Source: Bacteroidota bacterium
Lineage (GTDB): Bacteria > Bacteroidota > Bacteroidia > Chitinophagales > Chitinophagaceae
Direction: 5' to 3'
NCBI GenBank assembly: GCA_024640255.1
Contig: JAHEFI010000006.1
Coordinates: 1 to 51,965, forward strand
Length of the DNA: 51,965 nucleotides
In this document: positions 44,046 through 51,569 of the stretch, piece after piece
How the letters are laid out: the number at the start of each line of letters is the position of its first letter
Position numbering within the stretch: the stretch's first letter is position 1
Program-made: the position numbers and the translations under genes
The notes under the pieces: model-generated
Database searches by the model: none
Told to the model about the DNA's origin: nothing
Seen by the model: the letters and a program-made list of their open reading frames with translations, nothing else

Positions 44046-44666
44046 TTATTTTTTACTAAACCAGTTCAAAATATTAAAACCTTTCTTTTGCTTTGCCTGC
44101 TTTGCATCAGCTTCAACTTTGCTTAACACTTCATTAGGGTCAAACAACATAGCAGTACACATACAATTCTTTCTATCCTTACTCATTAAAATTTCATAAT
44201 TCACACAACTCTTGCAACCTGCCCAAAACTCTTCATCATCTGTCAATTCACTATAGGTAACAGGCTCGTATCCTAACTCACTGTTAATCTTCATCACAGC
44301 CAATCCAGTTGTCAAACCAAAAATTTTAGAACTTGGATACTTCTCTCTTGATAATTGAAAAATAGTTTGTTTGATTTTTTTAGCAATACCGCTTTTTCTA
44401 AATGCAGGTGCAACTATCAAACCGCTATTTGCAACAAACTGACCATGTTGCCATGCTTCGATATAACAAAAGCCAACCCAAGTACCGTCTTCAGTATGAG
44501 CAATAACAGACTTACCTTCTTCTATTTTTTTTGCTACATATTCTGGACTTCTCTTAGCAATACCAGTGCCTCTGGCTTTAGCAGAAGATTCCATTTCATC
44601 AGTAATGGCTTTAGCATAAGAAACATCGCCACTTTGGGCTACACGAACTATGATTTTCTGTTCCAA
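44046..44666 (-). CDS. GNAT acetyltransferase heading the arginine operon (candidate acylglutamate synthase)
   Basis: A 206-residue protein with a GNAT fold at about 5-140: strand IIVRVAQ, helix YAKAITDEMESSA, and the acetyl-CoA loop APAFRKSGIAKKIKQ. A C-terminal extension carries four Cys arranged C151xxC154 and C168xC170, which could bind zinc or iron-sulfur. As first gene of an arg operon with no argA or argJ nearby, it is a good candidate for N-acetyl- or N-succinylglutamate synthase; this is inference. The start is TTG at 44666. An in-frame TGA lies two codons upstream, and the next Met (residue 25) would delete the first strand and part of the first helix. Confidence 0.8.
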   Translation of the reverse strand: MEQKIIVRVAQSGDVSYAKAITDEMESSAKARGTGIAKRSPEYVAKKIEEGKSVIAHTEDGTWVGFCYIEAWQHGQFVANSGLIVAPAFRKSGIAKKIKQTIFQLSREKYPSSKIFGLTTGLAVMKINSELGYEPVTYSELTDDEEFWAGCKSCVNYEILMSKDRKNCMCTAMLFDPNEVLSKVEADAKQAKQKKGFNILNWFSKK

Positions 44667-44730
44667 TGATCAATAAAATTTAAAAAAATGACACTTCTGG
44701 CGTTGAATGCAATTTCCGGGGATTTTTCCA

Positions 44731-44801
44731 CTGATAGGGGCAATTGCCAACTGCTCGTCCTATCAGAATCCACGTCGTGGAGACTGAGGCAACCTAATAG
44801 G
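44731..44801 (-). promoter_or_regulatory. Three-segment alternative hairpins (putative attenuator)
   Basis: In transcript order: segment 1 CCTATTAG (44801-44794), segment 2 CTGATAGG (44766-44759), segment 3 CCTATCAG (44738-44731). Segment 2 pairs perfectly with segment 3 (8 bp, 20-base loop). It also pairs with segment 1 (8 bp including one G-U, 27-base loop). The two hairpins exclude each other. Segment 2 overlaps the leader ORF stop codon, and the CGA CGT codons lie between segments 1 and 2. The loop of the 2:3 hairpin contains the perfect palindrome GGCAATTGCC (44739-44748). No clean hairpin directly precedes the T run at 44682-44688, so the output could be translational or Rho-dependent instead of intrinsic termination. 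Confidence 0.5.
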
Positions 44802-44870
44802 GTTACTCAAAACAGGTATTGCTGCTTTAAAAGCAGTAGTCAATAAGATATGTAAGTTGGCCTGTTTCAT
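44763..44870 (-). CDS. Putative arginine leader peptide (35 residues)
   Basis: A short ORF in front of the arginine operon. It starts ATG at 44870 with an AGGA 7 bases upstream and opens MKQANLHILLTTAFKAA. It ends RLPQSPRRGF before TGA at 44763-44765. Arginine codons are 26 (AGG), 32 (CGA) and 33 (CGT), all uncommon in a genome that prefers AGA. Two adjacent Arg codons just before the stop, inside the hairpin region, fit a ribosome-stalling sensor of charged tRNA-Arg or of free arginine through the nascent peptide. The first gene of the operon begins 96 bases after the stop. I do not recognise the peptide from a named family. Confidence 0.5.
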   Translation of the reverse strand: MKQANLHILLTTAFKAAIPVLSNPIRLPQSPRRGF

Positions 44871-44994
44871 AATTATATCCTGTTAAGGAATCTAGGTGTA
44901 AAAGTATAAAATAAAATAGACAATTGACCCATTAATAGTAATAAATAGCCCAAAATATGAATGGGTGTTAGTTTTTACAATACGGAACTAGTCG

Positions 44995-45002
44995 TAATTT
45001 TG
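44995..45002 (+). promoter_or_regulatory. Bacteroidota -7 element before the YHS lipoprotein gene
   Basis: TAATTTTG is a perfect TAnnTTTG box 20 bases before the ATG at 45023. A T-rich stretch (44972-44976) lies at about the -33 distance. Confidence 0.55.
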
Positions 45003-45022
45003 ACCAAATCTAAATCTGTACT

Positions 45023-45334
45023 ATGAAAAATCTTTTCAAATTGACCTTAATTGCTGGAACAATCATTTGGACAGCTTGTGGTGGAACTCAAACAGAAGCC
45101 AATAAAACCGCAGATACGGCAATGTCTGTTCAGCAAGATTCAACTGCTACTCCAGCATATACTGCCGAAATGGTAGACAATAAAAAAGATCCAACTTGTG
45201 GAATGCCGGTAACTGCTGGTATAAACGATACTGCACATTATGAAAATAAAGTAATTGGATTTTGTTCTTCAGAATGTAAAAATGAATTCTTAAAAAATCC
45301 TAAAGCAAATTTGGCAGCAGCAGAATTAAAGTAA
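45023..45334 (+). CDS. Lipoprotein with YHS (metal-binding) domain
   Basis: A 103-residue lipoprotein (signal peptide ending TAC, lipidated Cys19) with a Thr/Ala-rich linker, then a YHS domain at about 55-97. The domain has DPTCGMPV, then the aromatic HYENKVIGFCSSECKNEFLKNPKAN. Cys59, Cys81 and Cys85 are the expected metal ligands. YHS domains occur in copper and heavy-metal handling proteins, so an envelope metal-binding role is likely, with the metal unknown. It is transcribed away from the arginine operon. Its stop abuts the SNF2 gene stop with no gap. Confidence 0.82.
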   Translation: MKNLFKLTLIAGTIIWTACGGTQTEANKTADTAMSVQQDSTATPAYTAEMVDNKKDPTCGMPVTAGINDTAHYENKVIGFCSSECKNEFLKNPKANLAAAELK

Positions 45335-48300
45335 TTAAGAAAACAAGTAATTGATATCTTCTTTGGTAAGAGATTTAACAAATCCCTCTTCATCAGAAAT
45401 TAATTCTTTTGCCAAAGATCTTTTTCTGTCTTGTAATTTCAAGATTTTATCTTCTACCGTATCATTACAGATCATGCGATACGCAAATATATTTTTGGTT
45501 TGACCAATACGATGGGTTCTATCAATAGCTTGTTGTTCCACTGCTGGATTCCACCAAGGATCTACAATGTATACATAATCAGCAGCGGTCAAGTTTAAAC
45601 CTACACCACCCGCTTTTAAAGAAATCAAGAACACTCTACATTTTGGATCATTCTGAAAACGTTCAATAGCTCTTTCTCTTTCTTGAATAGTACTTGAGCC
45701 ATCAAAATATTCATAGTCAATCCCTAGTTTGGTTAACTCTTCTTTAATCAATCCCAACATCCCTAAGAACTGCGAAAACACTAATGCTTTATGATCTCCA
45801 ATATTTTCAACAATCTCTCTTGTTAACTCTGTTAACTTAACAGATTCGTTAGGATAAGTTTCATCTTTAATAATAGCAGGACTATCACAGATTTGACGAA
45901 GCTTCATTAATCCTTGTAAAATAGATAATTGAGATTTTTGTAAACCTTTCTCTTCCACCATACCCAATAACTTATCTCTGTAATCGTTTCTATAAGCTTC
46001 GTATATTTTTCTTTGTGCTTCACCCATCTCACAATACAAAACCATTTCTTGTTTCTCTGGTAAATCTTTTGCTACCTGTTCTTTGGTTCTTCTTAAAATA
46101 AAAGGGAAAACAAATTTTCTTAAATGTTCTTTTTGCTCTTGCTCGTCAAATTTATCAATAGGCATAGAGAAATTATGTTTGAAAAATTCAACAGATCCTA
46201 ACATGCCTGGATTCAAGAAATTCATTTGAGCATAAATATCAAAAGTGTTGTTTTGTAATGGCGTACCACTTAAACACAATCTATTAGTTGCTTTTAATAA
46301 AGAAGCTGCTTTTGTAACCTTACTGGTTGGGTTCTTGATAGCTTGACTCTCATCTAAAATCACATAATCAAAAGCTAATTCAGCAAACATTTTAATATCG
46401 CTTCTTAAAGTACCATAAGTAGTAATAATCACTTCTACTTCCCTATTCATTAATTGGGTTTTATTTCTACTTCCTCCATGATGAATTTGAAAACTAAGAG
46501 AAGGGGTAAATTTCTTTAATTCATTTTGCCAGTTATACATCAAACTGGTTGGACAAACCACCATGGCAAAAAGTTGCCCGTTCTTTTCTTTCAAATGTTG
46601 TAAGAAAGATAAAGTCTGGATAGTCTTACCCAATCCCATATCATCCGCTAAAATGCCACCCCACTGAACATCGTGTAAATAGTTTAACCATTGGAATCCA
46701 CTTACCTGATAAGGTCTTAAGGTATCTGTTAGATGTGCTGGTGGGTCAATAGCAGCAATGGTATATTTCTCTCTAATGTTTTCGTACTTACCTTCTAATT
46801 GAAAGATTAATTCTGTCTCATCTCTTTGTTGATATAATTCATCAATCACAGAAAAATGATACTTACTTAATTTCAAATTATCTGCCTTGCCTTCTCCCAC
46901 CTTAAATAGCAAAGAATATTTTTGAATCCATTCTTCAGGCAAAACACCCAAGCTTCCATCTTTTAATGGAATATATTGTTGCTTATTGGTTAGCATATTT
47001 TTAATATCCTGAACCGATACTTTCTGATCACCAAAAGAGATTTCTACTTTGGCATCAAACCAATCTGTATTACTACTAATATACAATCTTGTAGCTGGCT
47101 TAGCAGTATTAAACTTGTATTGCTTTAAAGACTCCGTTCCAAATAATGGAATTTGTCTTTCTCTTAGGGTATCTATAAATAAGAAGAACCAATTGTTTTT
47201 TAATACCTCTGCGCCTTTTAATGCCAAGACATTTCCTTCGTTTGGTCTTACAAAACCCGAATGTAATTGCTCAATCACCAACATCAATTGTCTTTCTTCA
47301 GCAAAATTTCTTTCTAGAATAATAATCTTATCTCCTTCTTGTTGAATAACGCTTGCATTATCATCTTTGGTAACAATAATATTTTGGTAAACAAATAAAG
47401 GTTCAAAGAATAAAAAGTCATTACCTTCTCTCAGAAAGATTTGAAGCGTTGGCTTAATATCTTTTAATTTTTCTTGCACCACATTATCAAACTCAACTAC
47501 ATATTGTTTAGCCAATGGTAGTAAAGTAGTTTGCAAATATTTTGACCAATCTTCTAATGCTACTTCTTGGAATCCATTAGGCAAGAAACGCTCAACCCAT
47601 AATAGATCTTCTCTGGTTTTCCAATGATACCATTCATGATGATACTGAAAAATATAATGTGATTTTGCTTGATTGTCTTCAATACCCATTTTACCTGCAG
47701 CGATAGCCACTTGCGCATATACCATATACTTGTCTTCCAACTTTTCTACCTTAAAACTGGGTTGAATAGGCTGATAGACAAGGTCTGCTTTTTGCAAATT
47801 AGCAGTAGTAAAAGGTTTATTATTTGGGATATAAAAACTAAATGGATGTTCAGATAAATCTCTCCAAACTTTTTCAATTTTAGGTTGCAAGTATTCTTGC
47901 ATCAACTCTTTTGTTTCTTCAGGCAAACTAGCTTCATCCGTATGAAGTATGGTATCCCAAAAACCTTGGAAAGGAGAATTCTTATTCAAGAACTTCGCCA
48001 TCTCTGCTGGTTGTAATTTCTTAACTAATTGTAAAAGTATTTTATCTTCTTCGTTAATATTAACTGGAGTAACCAATTTAGCCAAATCCACTTTCTCTAC
48101 CTTTCCAATAAAAGAAGTACCCTCCTCATTCACTTCTCCCTTAATAATATTAAAACTAATATAAGGATAGCTATTACTATCTTCTTGCATCACCAAGCCA
48201 AATCGATGGGTAATTTTTTCTTCCTTGGGCTCTCTGGTATCCACATCAGCAATTGGCAATGGTTTGGCATAAGCGGAACCTTTGTAACTGCTATCGTTAT

Positions 48301-49093
48301 TAATTCTTTGAATACTATTATCTAATACTTTTAAGAAAGGTTTTCCATCCTGATAAGTAAATTCAAATTTATTATCTAAATCGTCTTTTAAAGAATAGCC
48401 GTATAAAGCCAATAATTTATTTTTTTCTCTATCCCAATTTCTTATAGAATCAAAATAGTCAGCCCCTTTTAGTTGAAACAACAACAATAAAAGCATGGTT
48501 TTATGTAAGCAAAGCGGATAAGCCGTTTCAGACAAACAATCACAGGAAGTATCAAAGAATCTTTCCTCATTTTTTTGAATAATGATATGATGTGTTTTAC
48601 CCAGATGATCCACTTCTGCTTCTACCCTTTCATTTTCACTTAGTAAAATATGAGGTCTTATGGTCTTTAAAATATTCTCTGCTTTTTCAAAAGTATCTTT
48701 TGAACAAAGCATTTTGATCATTTTAAGATCCAAATTCTTTGTACGAAGTAAAGTATGGGTTGTTTTGTAGGCTTCTGATTGATACTCAAGCATGTTTTTA
48801 TCCATTAAATCTTGGATAAAAAACAAAGCGGCTGCTTTATGTCTACAAACCTCAGATAAGTTATAAGGGCAACCGCATCTTAAAGATAAGGTTGCTGGAT
48901 TTTTAAAATTCTCAATAGTTACTTTATAGAAAGTACTATAGCCGTCATCTTTTACCCTACAATTGATAGAACCCAATAACGGATCGAACTTAACAAGCTC
49001 AATATTTTTTAGGGCAAAAATGCGCTTGCCTCTTCTAATCACCTCTTCGGTGCCGTAACTGTATATATGTTTAACTAAATAGGGTAATGCCAT
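45335..49093 (-). CDS. SNF2-family DEAD/DEAH helicase with two SWIM-type zinc motifs
   Basis: A 1252-residue Swi2/Snf2 ATPase, likely a DNA translocase acting on DNA-protein complexes or in repair. The N-terminal region has two CxCx(n)CxH motifs: C73xC75...C83xH85 and C184xC186...C195xH197. A long middle region of unassigned fold follows. The motor is C-terminal: Walker A DDMGLGKT near 815-822, Walker B/motif II LDESQAIKN (DESQ), motif III SGTPLQNN, and the helicase C domain with LISLKAGGVGLNLTAADYV and DRTHRIGQT. All motor motifs look active. It is the usual bacterial SNF2 long form, with the second SWIM motif being less usual. Confidence 0.93.
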   Translation of the reverse strand: MALPYLVKHIYSYGTEEVIRRGKRIFALKNIELVKFDPLLGSINCRVKDDGYSTFYKVTIENFKNPATLSLRCGCPYNLSEVCRHKAAALFFIQDLMDKNMLEYQSEAYKTTHTLLRTKNLDLKMIKMLCSKDTFEKAENILKTIRPHILLSENERVEAEVDHLGKTHHIIIQKNEERFFDTSCDCLSETAYPLCLHKTMLLLLLFQLKGADYFDSIRNWDREKNKLLALYGYSLKDDLDNKFEFTYQDGKPFLKVLDNSIQRINNDSSYKGSAYAKPLPIADVDTREPKEEKITHRFGLVMQEDSNSYPYISFNIIKGEVNEEGTSFIGKVEKVDLAKLVTPVNINEEDKILLQLVKKLQPAEMAKFLNKNSPFQGFWDTILHTDEASLPEETKELMQEYLQPKIEKVWRDLSEHPFSFYIPNNKPFTTANLQKADLVYQPIQPSFKVEKLEDKYMVYAQVAIAAGKMGIEDNQAKSHYIFQYHHEWYHWKTREDLLWVERFLPNGFQEVALEDWSKYLQTTLLPLAKQYVVEFDNVVQEKLKDIKPTLQIFLREGNDFLFFEPLFVYQNIIVTKDDNASVIQQEGDKIIILERNFAEERQLMLVIEQLHSGFVRPNEGNVLALKGAEVLKNNWFFLFIDTLRERQIPLFGTESLKQYKFNTAKPATRLYISSNTDWFDAKVEISFGDQKVSVQDIKNMLTNKQQYIPLKDGSLGVLPEEWIQKYSLLFKVGEGKADNLKLSKYHFSVIDELYQQRDETELIFQLEGKYENIREKYTIAAIDPPAHLTDTLRPYQVSGFQWLNYLHDVQWGGILADDMGLGKTIQTLSFLQHLKEKNGQLFAMVVCPTSLMYNWQNELKKFTPSLSFQIHHGGSRNKTQLMNREVEVIITTYGTLRSDIKMFAELAFDYVILDESQAIKNPTSKVTKAASLLKATNRLCLSGTPLQNNTFDIYAQMNFLNPGMLGSVEFFKHNFSMPIDKFDEQEQKEHLRKFVFPFILRRTKEQVAKDLPEKQEMVLYCEMGEAQRKIYEAYRNDYRDKLLGMVEEKGLQKSQLSILQGLMKLRQICDSPAIIKDETYPNESVKLTELTREIVENIGDHKALVFSQFLGMLGLIKEELTKLGIDYEYFDGSSTIQERERAIERFQNDPKCRVFLISLKAGGVGLNLTAADYVYIVDPWWNPAVEQQAIDRTHRIGQTKNIFAYRMICNDTVEDKILKLQDRKRSLAKELISDEEGFVKSLTKEDINYLFS

Positions 49094-49129
49094 AATAAAT
49101 ACAAATTACCCTTCAAAAAGGGCAATTTG

Positions 49130-49137
49130 CAAATGTA
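49130..49137 (-). promoter_or_regulatory. Bacteroidota -7 element before the SNF2 gene
   Basis: Reads TACATTTG on the minus strand, 36 bases before the SNF2 ATG, in the gap after comB. A small hairpin CCCTT-CAAA-AAGGG lies in the leader at about 49109-49122. Confidence 0.5.
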
Positions 49138-49149
49138 CAACTTTGTGGG

Positions 49150-49884
49150 CTATTTTAAGTCAATCAATGCGCCATTCTTGAAAATGGGTAAAGAAGGGGC
49201 TACATCCTTAGAAATACAATATAACATATCCTCTTCCAGGCCATAGGCTGCCAAACGATGCCAATGGGTTAAGGTTTTGATATAATTGGGCATATCAGCT
49301 TTATGCATATTATATAATTGATTGGCCATAAAACTACTATCACAATGAATAGTAAATTGGTCTTTAATTTCTTCAATCACCGCTCCAGCAAATAAAGTAT
49401 CTTCAATATTGAATCTATTTTTCCAGCCAGAACAACCTAAGATCACATTAGCATTTTGTTCTTTTAAAAAATTAACTACTTTGGATAAATTAGGAAATGA
49501 GCCTGTTATAACTTCTTTAGCACCTTGCTTTAATGCCATATGCAATAACTTGGTACCATTCGTAGTAGTAATTACAAGGGTTTTATTTTCTATAAATGAT
49601 CTTGGATATTCTGAAGGTGAATTACCATAAGACAAACCAGGAATAATTTTTCCATCTCTTTCACCTGCAGTAATACCACCAGTTTGTTTTCCCATTTCAA
49701 TGCATAATTCTGCAGAATCTACAGGTATAATTTTAGCAGCGCCATTATGCAATGCAGTGGCCATGGTGGATGTTGCTCTAAATACATCAATAATCACTAC
49801 AATGGAATCATGTACCTCATACAAGTCTAATAAAGACGGAGTTAATACCGTATGTAAACTTGGTTTCTTTTTTTGCTCACTCAT
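49150..49884 (-). CDS. comB: ComB-like 2-phosphosulfolactate phosphatase
   Basis: ComB hydrolyses 2-phosphosulfolactate to sulfolactate, a step of coenzyme M synthesis in methanogens. The 244-residue product has family-like blocks VVIIDVFRATSTMATALHNGA, TAGERDGKIIPGLSYGNSPSEY, LVITTTNGTKLL and ILGCSGWKNRFNIEDTLFAGAVI. Homologues occur widely in bacteria with no coenzyme M, so the physiological substrate here is uncertain. A role in sulfonate or sulfonolipid metabolism is conceivable but not shown by neighbours (ssb upstream, SNF2 downstream). Confidence 0.88.
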   Translation of the reverse strand: MSEQKKKPSLHTVLTPSLLDLYEVHDSIVVIIDVFRATSTMATALHNGAAKIIPVDSAELCIEMGKQTGGITAGERDGKIIPGLSYGNSPSEYPRSFIENKTLVITTTNGTKLLHMALKQGAKEVITGSFPNLSKVVNFLKEQNANVILGCSGWKNRFNIEDTLFAGAVIEEIKDQFTIHCDSSFMANQLYNMHKADMPNYIKTLTHWHRLAAYGLEEDMLYCISKDVAPSLPIFKNGALIDLK

Positions 49885-49889
49885 AGCTG

Positions 49890-49897
49890 CAAAGATA
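49890..49897 (-). promoter_or_regulatory. Bacteroidota -7 element abutting comB
   Basis: Reads TATCTTTG on the minus strand, ending 5 bases before the comB ATG. The predicted transcript starts at or next to the start codon. Confidence 0.5.
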
Positions 49898-49921
49898 CAA
49901 CAAGACTCATTTTCTTGATAC

Positions 49922-50269
49922 TTAAATTTTATCTTTTGCCTTATTTAATAATAAAATTTCTGAAATAACAATCTCCGTTGTGGCTCTTTTAATTTCATTT
50001 TTGTCAGTATAAGATTTGTTGACAATTCTACCTTCTATCGCAATTTCAGAACCTTTAAAAAGATATTGCTCTGCATACTGTGCCAGTTTTGACCAAGCCA
50101 CTAAATTAAACCACTGTGTTTCATCCACCCATTCGCCTTTGGCATTTTTAAAACGATCATTTACAGCGATACTAAGATTCGCAAGTTTCTTATCGGAATC
50201 AAATACTTTAATTTCAGGAGCTGCTCCTAAATGTCCAATTAATTGCACTTTGTTTTTAATTGCTTTCAT
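49922..50269 (-). CDS. ssb: Single-stranded DNA-binding protein, short form
   Basis: OB-fold ssDNA-binding protein of about 115 residues. I start it at the ATG at 50269 (MKAIKNKVQLIGHLGAAPEIK), the canonical first strand. A reading from 11 codons upstream adds a non-homologous segment. The OB core is complete (LANLSIAVNDRF, WFNLVAWSKLAQYAEQYLFKGSEIAIEGRI). The usual disordered tail and acidic DDDIPF-type tip that recruits partner proteins are absent: it ends LLNKAKDKI. It is therefore likely a secondary Ssb paralogue rather than the main replication protein. Confidence 0.9.
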   Translation of the reverse strand: MKAIKNKVQLIGHLGAAPEIKVFDSDKKLANLSIAVNDRFKNAKGEWVDETQWFNLVAWSKLAQYAEQYLFKGSEIAIEGRIVNKSYTDKNEIKRATTEIVISEILLLNKAKDKI

Positions 50270-50314
50270 AGAAATAATTTTTGTTGAAACACAAAACTGC
50301 AATAAAGAAAAACA

Positions 50315-50322
50315 CAGAATTA
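50315..50322 (-). promoter_or_regulatory. Near-consensus -7 element before ssb
   Basis: Reads TAATTCTG on the minus strand (7 of 8 matches to TAnnTTTG), 45 bases before the ssb ATG and just after the gcvT terminator. Confidence 0.35.
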
Positions 50323-50339
50323 GCGTAATTACCTATACT

Positions 50340-50364
50340 AAAAAAGGGGGCAAAAGCCCCCTTT
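50340..50364 (-). terminator. Rho-independent terminator of gcvT
   Basis: Arms AAAGGGGGC and GCCCCCTTT pair perfectly around a 4-base loop, with a T run following on the minus strand. It lies about 24 bases beyond the gcvT stop. Confidence 0.88.
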
Positions 50365-50387
50365 GATCAATATGTTATCTGTCAAAT

Positions 50388-51482
50388 TTACTTGAAAGGA
50401 AACTTAACCACTTGTGCTTTTACTAAAGTATTTCTAATATCAATATAAATTTCAGAACCCAGTTTAGCATGCTCTGTTGCCACATAACCTAAGCCAACCG
50501 CTTTTCCCAAACTAGGTGCTTGTGTACCTGATGTTACCGTACCAATTTTATTACCACTAGCATCTTTGATTTCATAATGATGACGAGGGATACCTCTATC
50601 AATCATTTCAAATCCTACTAATTTTTTTGCAACACCATTTTCTTTCTGTGCTTTGATCGCAGCTGAATTCGTAAACTCTTTAGTGAATTTTGTAATCCAT
50701 CCTAAACCAGCTTCAATAGGACTAGTCGTATCATCAATATCGTTACCATATAAACAAAATCCCATTTCTAATCTAAGAGTATCTCTGGCACCTAATCCTA
50801 TAGGTTGAATACCAAATGCTGCACCTTTCTCAAATAAAGCATCCCAAACCTTAGAAGCATTATCGTCTATATCTTCAAAATAAATTTCAACACCACCAGC
50901 ACCTGTATAACCTGTTGCACTAATTAATACATTATCTATTCCTAATAAAGTTCCTTTTGCAAAACTATAATAAGGCATATTTAATACATCAATATCTGTA
51001 AGTTGTTGCACAATCTGTGTAGCTTTTGGACCTTGTACAGCCAACAAAGCAGTTTTTGCACTTATATTATGCATTTCCACACCCTTTGTATTATAACTAC
51101 TAATCCAATTCCAATCCTTTTCAATATTAGAAGCATTCACTACTAACATGTAAACCTTATTCTTCTCAACACAATACACTAATAAATCATCTACAATACC
51201 ACCAGTAGTATTAGGTAAACAACTATACTGCGCTTTTCCATCTTCTAAAACAGATGCATCATTCGATGTTACTCTTTGAATTAAATCCAATGCATCAGGA
51301 CCTCTTAAAATAAACTCACCCATATGACTCACGTCAAATACACCAGCAGCATTTCTAACAGCAGCATGCTCTAAATTAATTCCAGTATAGCTAATAGGCA
51401 TATTATAACCAGCAAATGGAGCCATTTTTGCACCTAATGCTAAATGCTTAGCTGTAAAAGGGGTATTTAGTATTTCACTCAT
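50388..51482 (-). CDS. gcvT: Glycine cleavage system T protein (aminomethyltransferase)
   Basis: Transfers the methylene group from the aminomethyl-lipoyl H protein to tetrahydrofolate, releasing ammonia. The 364-residue product has the family start ([20 protein letters not shown]), [16 protein letters not shown] with the catalytic Asp region, [25 protein letters not shown], and the C-terminal domain [21 protein letters not shown]. Complete. gcvH and gcvP are not adjacent, so the system is dispersed. It has its own promoter box and terminator. Confidence 0.96.
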   Translation of the reverse strand: MSEILNTPFTAKHLALGAKMAPFAGYNMPISYTGINLEHAAVRNAAGVFDVSHMGEFILRGPDALDLIQRVTSNDASVLEDGKAQYSCLPNTTGGIVDDLLVYCVEKNKVYMLVVNASNIEKDWNWISSYNTKGVEMHNISAKTALLAVQGPKATQIVQQLTDIDVLNMPYYSFAKGTLLGIDNVLISATGYTGAGGVEIYFEDIDDNASKVWDALFEKGAAFGIQPIGLGARDTLRLEMGFCLYGNDIDDTTSPIEAGLGWITKFTKEFTNSAAIKAQKENGVAKKLVGFEMIDRGIPRHHYEIKDASGNKIGTVTSGTQAPSLGKAVGLGYVATEHAKLGSEIYIDIRNTLVKAQVVKFPFK

Positions 51483-51498
51483 CTATTTAAAATTTGCT

Positions 51499-51506
51499 CA
51501 AAGGTA
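51499..51506 (-). promoter_or_regulatory. Bacteroidota -7 element before gcvT
   Basis: Reads TACCTTTG on the minus strand, 16 bases before the gcvT ATG and immediately after the upstream gene's terminator. Confidence 0.55.
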
Positions 51507-51510
51507 CATA

Positions 51511-51545
51511 AAAAAACACCCCCTCTAAAAAGAAGGGGCGTTTTT
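51511..51545 (-). terminator. Rho-independent terminator of the edge gene
   Basis: Arms AAAAACACCCC and GGGGCGTTTTT pair with one mismatch and end in a T run on the minus strand. It lies 24 bases after the stop at 51570. Confidence 0.78.
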
Positions 51546-51569
51546 CATCTTAAGTATAAACAATTGAAT

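Larger units (their letters stand above)
44667..45022. other. Longest intergenic stretch: arginine-operon leader and divergent promoter region
   Basis: This 356-base gap between the minus-strand arginine operon and the plus-strand YHS lipoprotein gene is not empty. From right to left it holds the lipoprotein promoter box (44995-45002) and an AT-rich stretch with a weak minus-strand promoter candidate (TACTTTTA at 44899-44906). It then holds a 35-codon minus-strand ORF (44763-44870) and inverted repeats at 44731-44766. A 7-base T run on the minus strand (44682-44688) lies just before the GNAT start. I find no tRNA and no known riboswitch that I recognise. Confidence 0.6.

Noticed and set aside
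44682..44688. T run before the GNAT gene as an intrinsic terminator
   Set aside because: No stable GC-rich hairpin directly precedes the run: hairpin 2:3 ends more than 40 bases upstream. It is recorded only as a possible part of the leader.
44699..44717. Possible ArgR operator (ARG box) near a TTGAATGCAATTTCC stretch
   Set aside because: Only one half-site resembles TGAAT...ATTCA; the second half is mismatched, and no argR gene is in the window. Leader-based control explains the region better.
50270..50302. 11-codon N-terminal extension of ssb
   Set aside because: The OB-fold start MKAIKNKVQLIGHLG matches the normal family start; the extension has no family resemblance.
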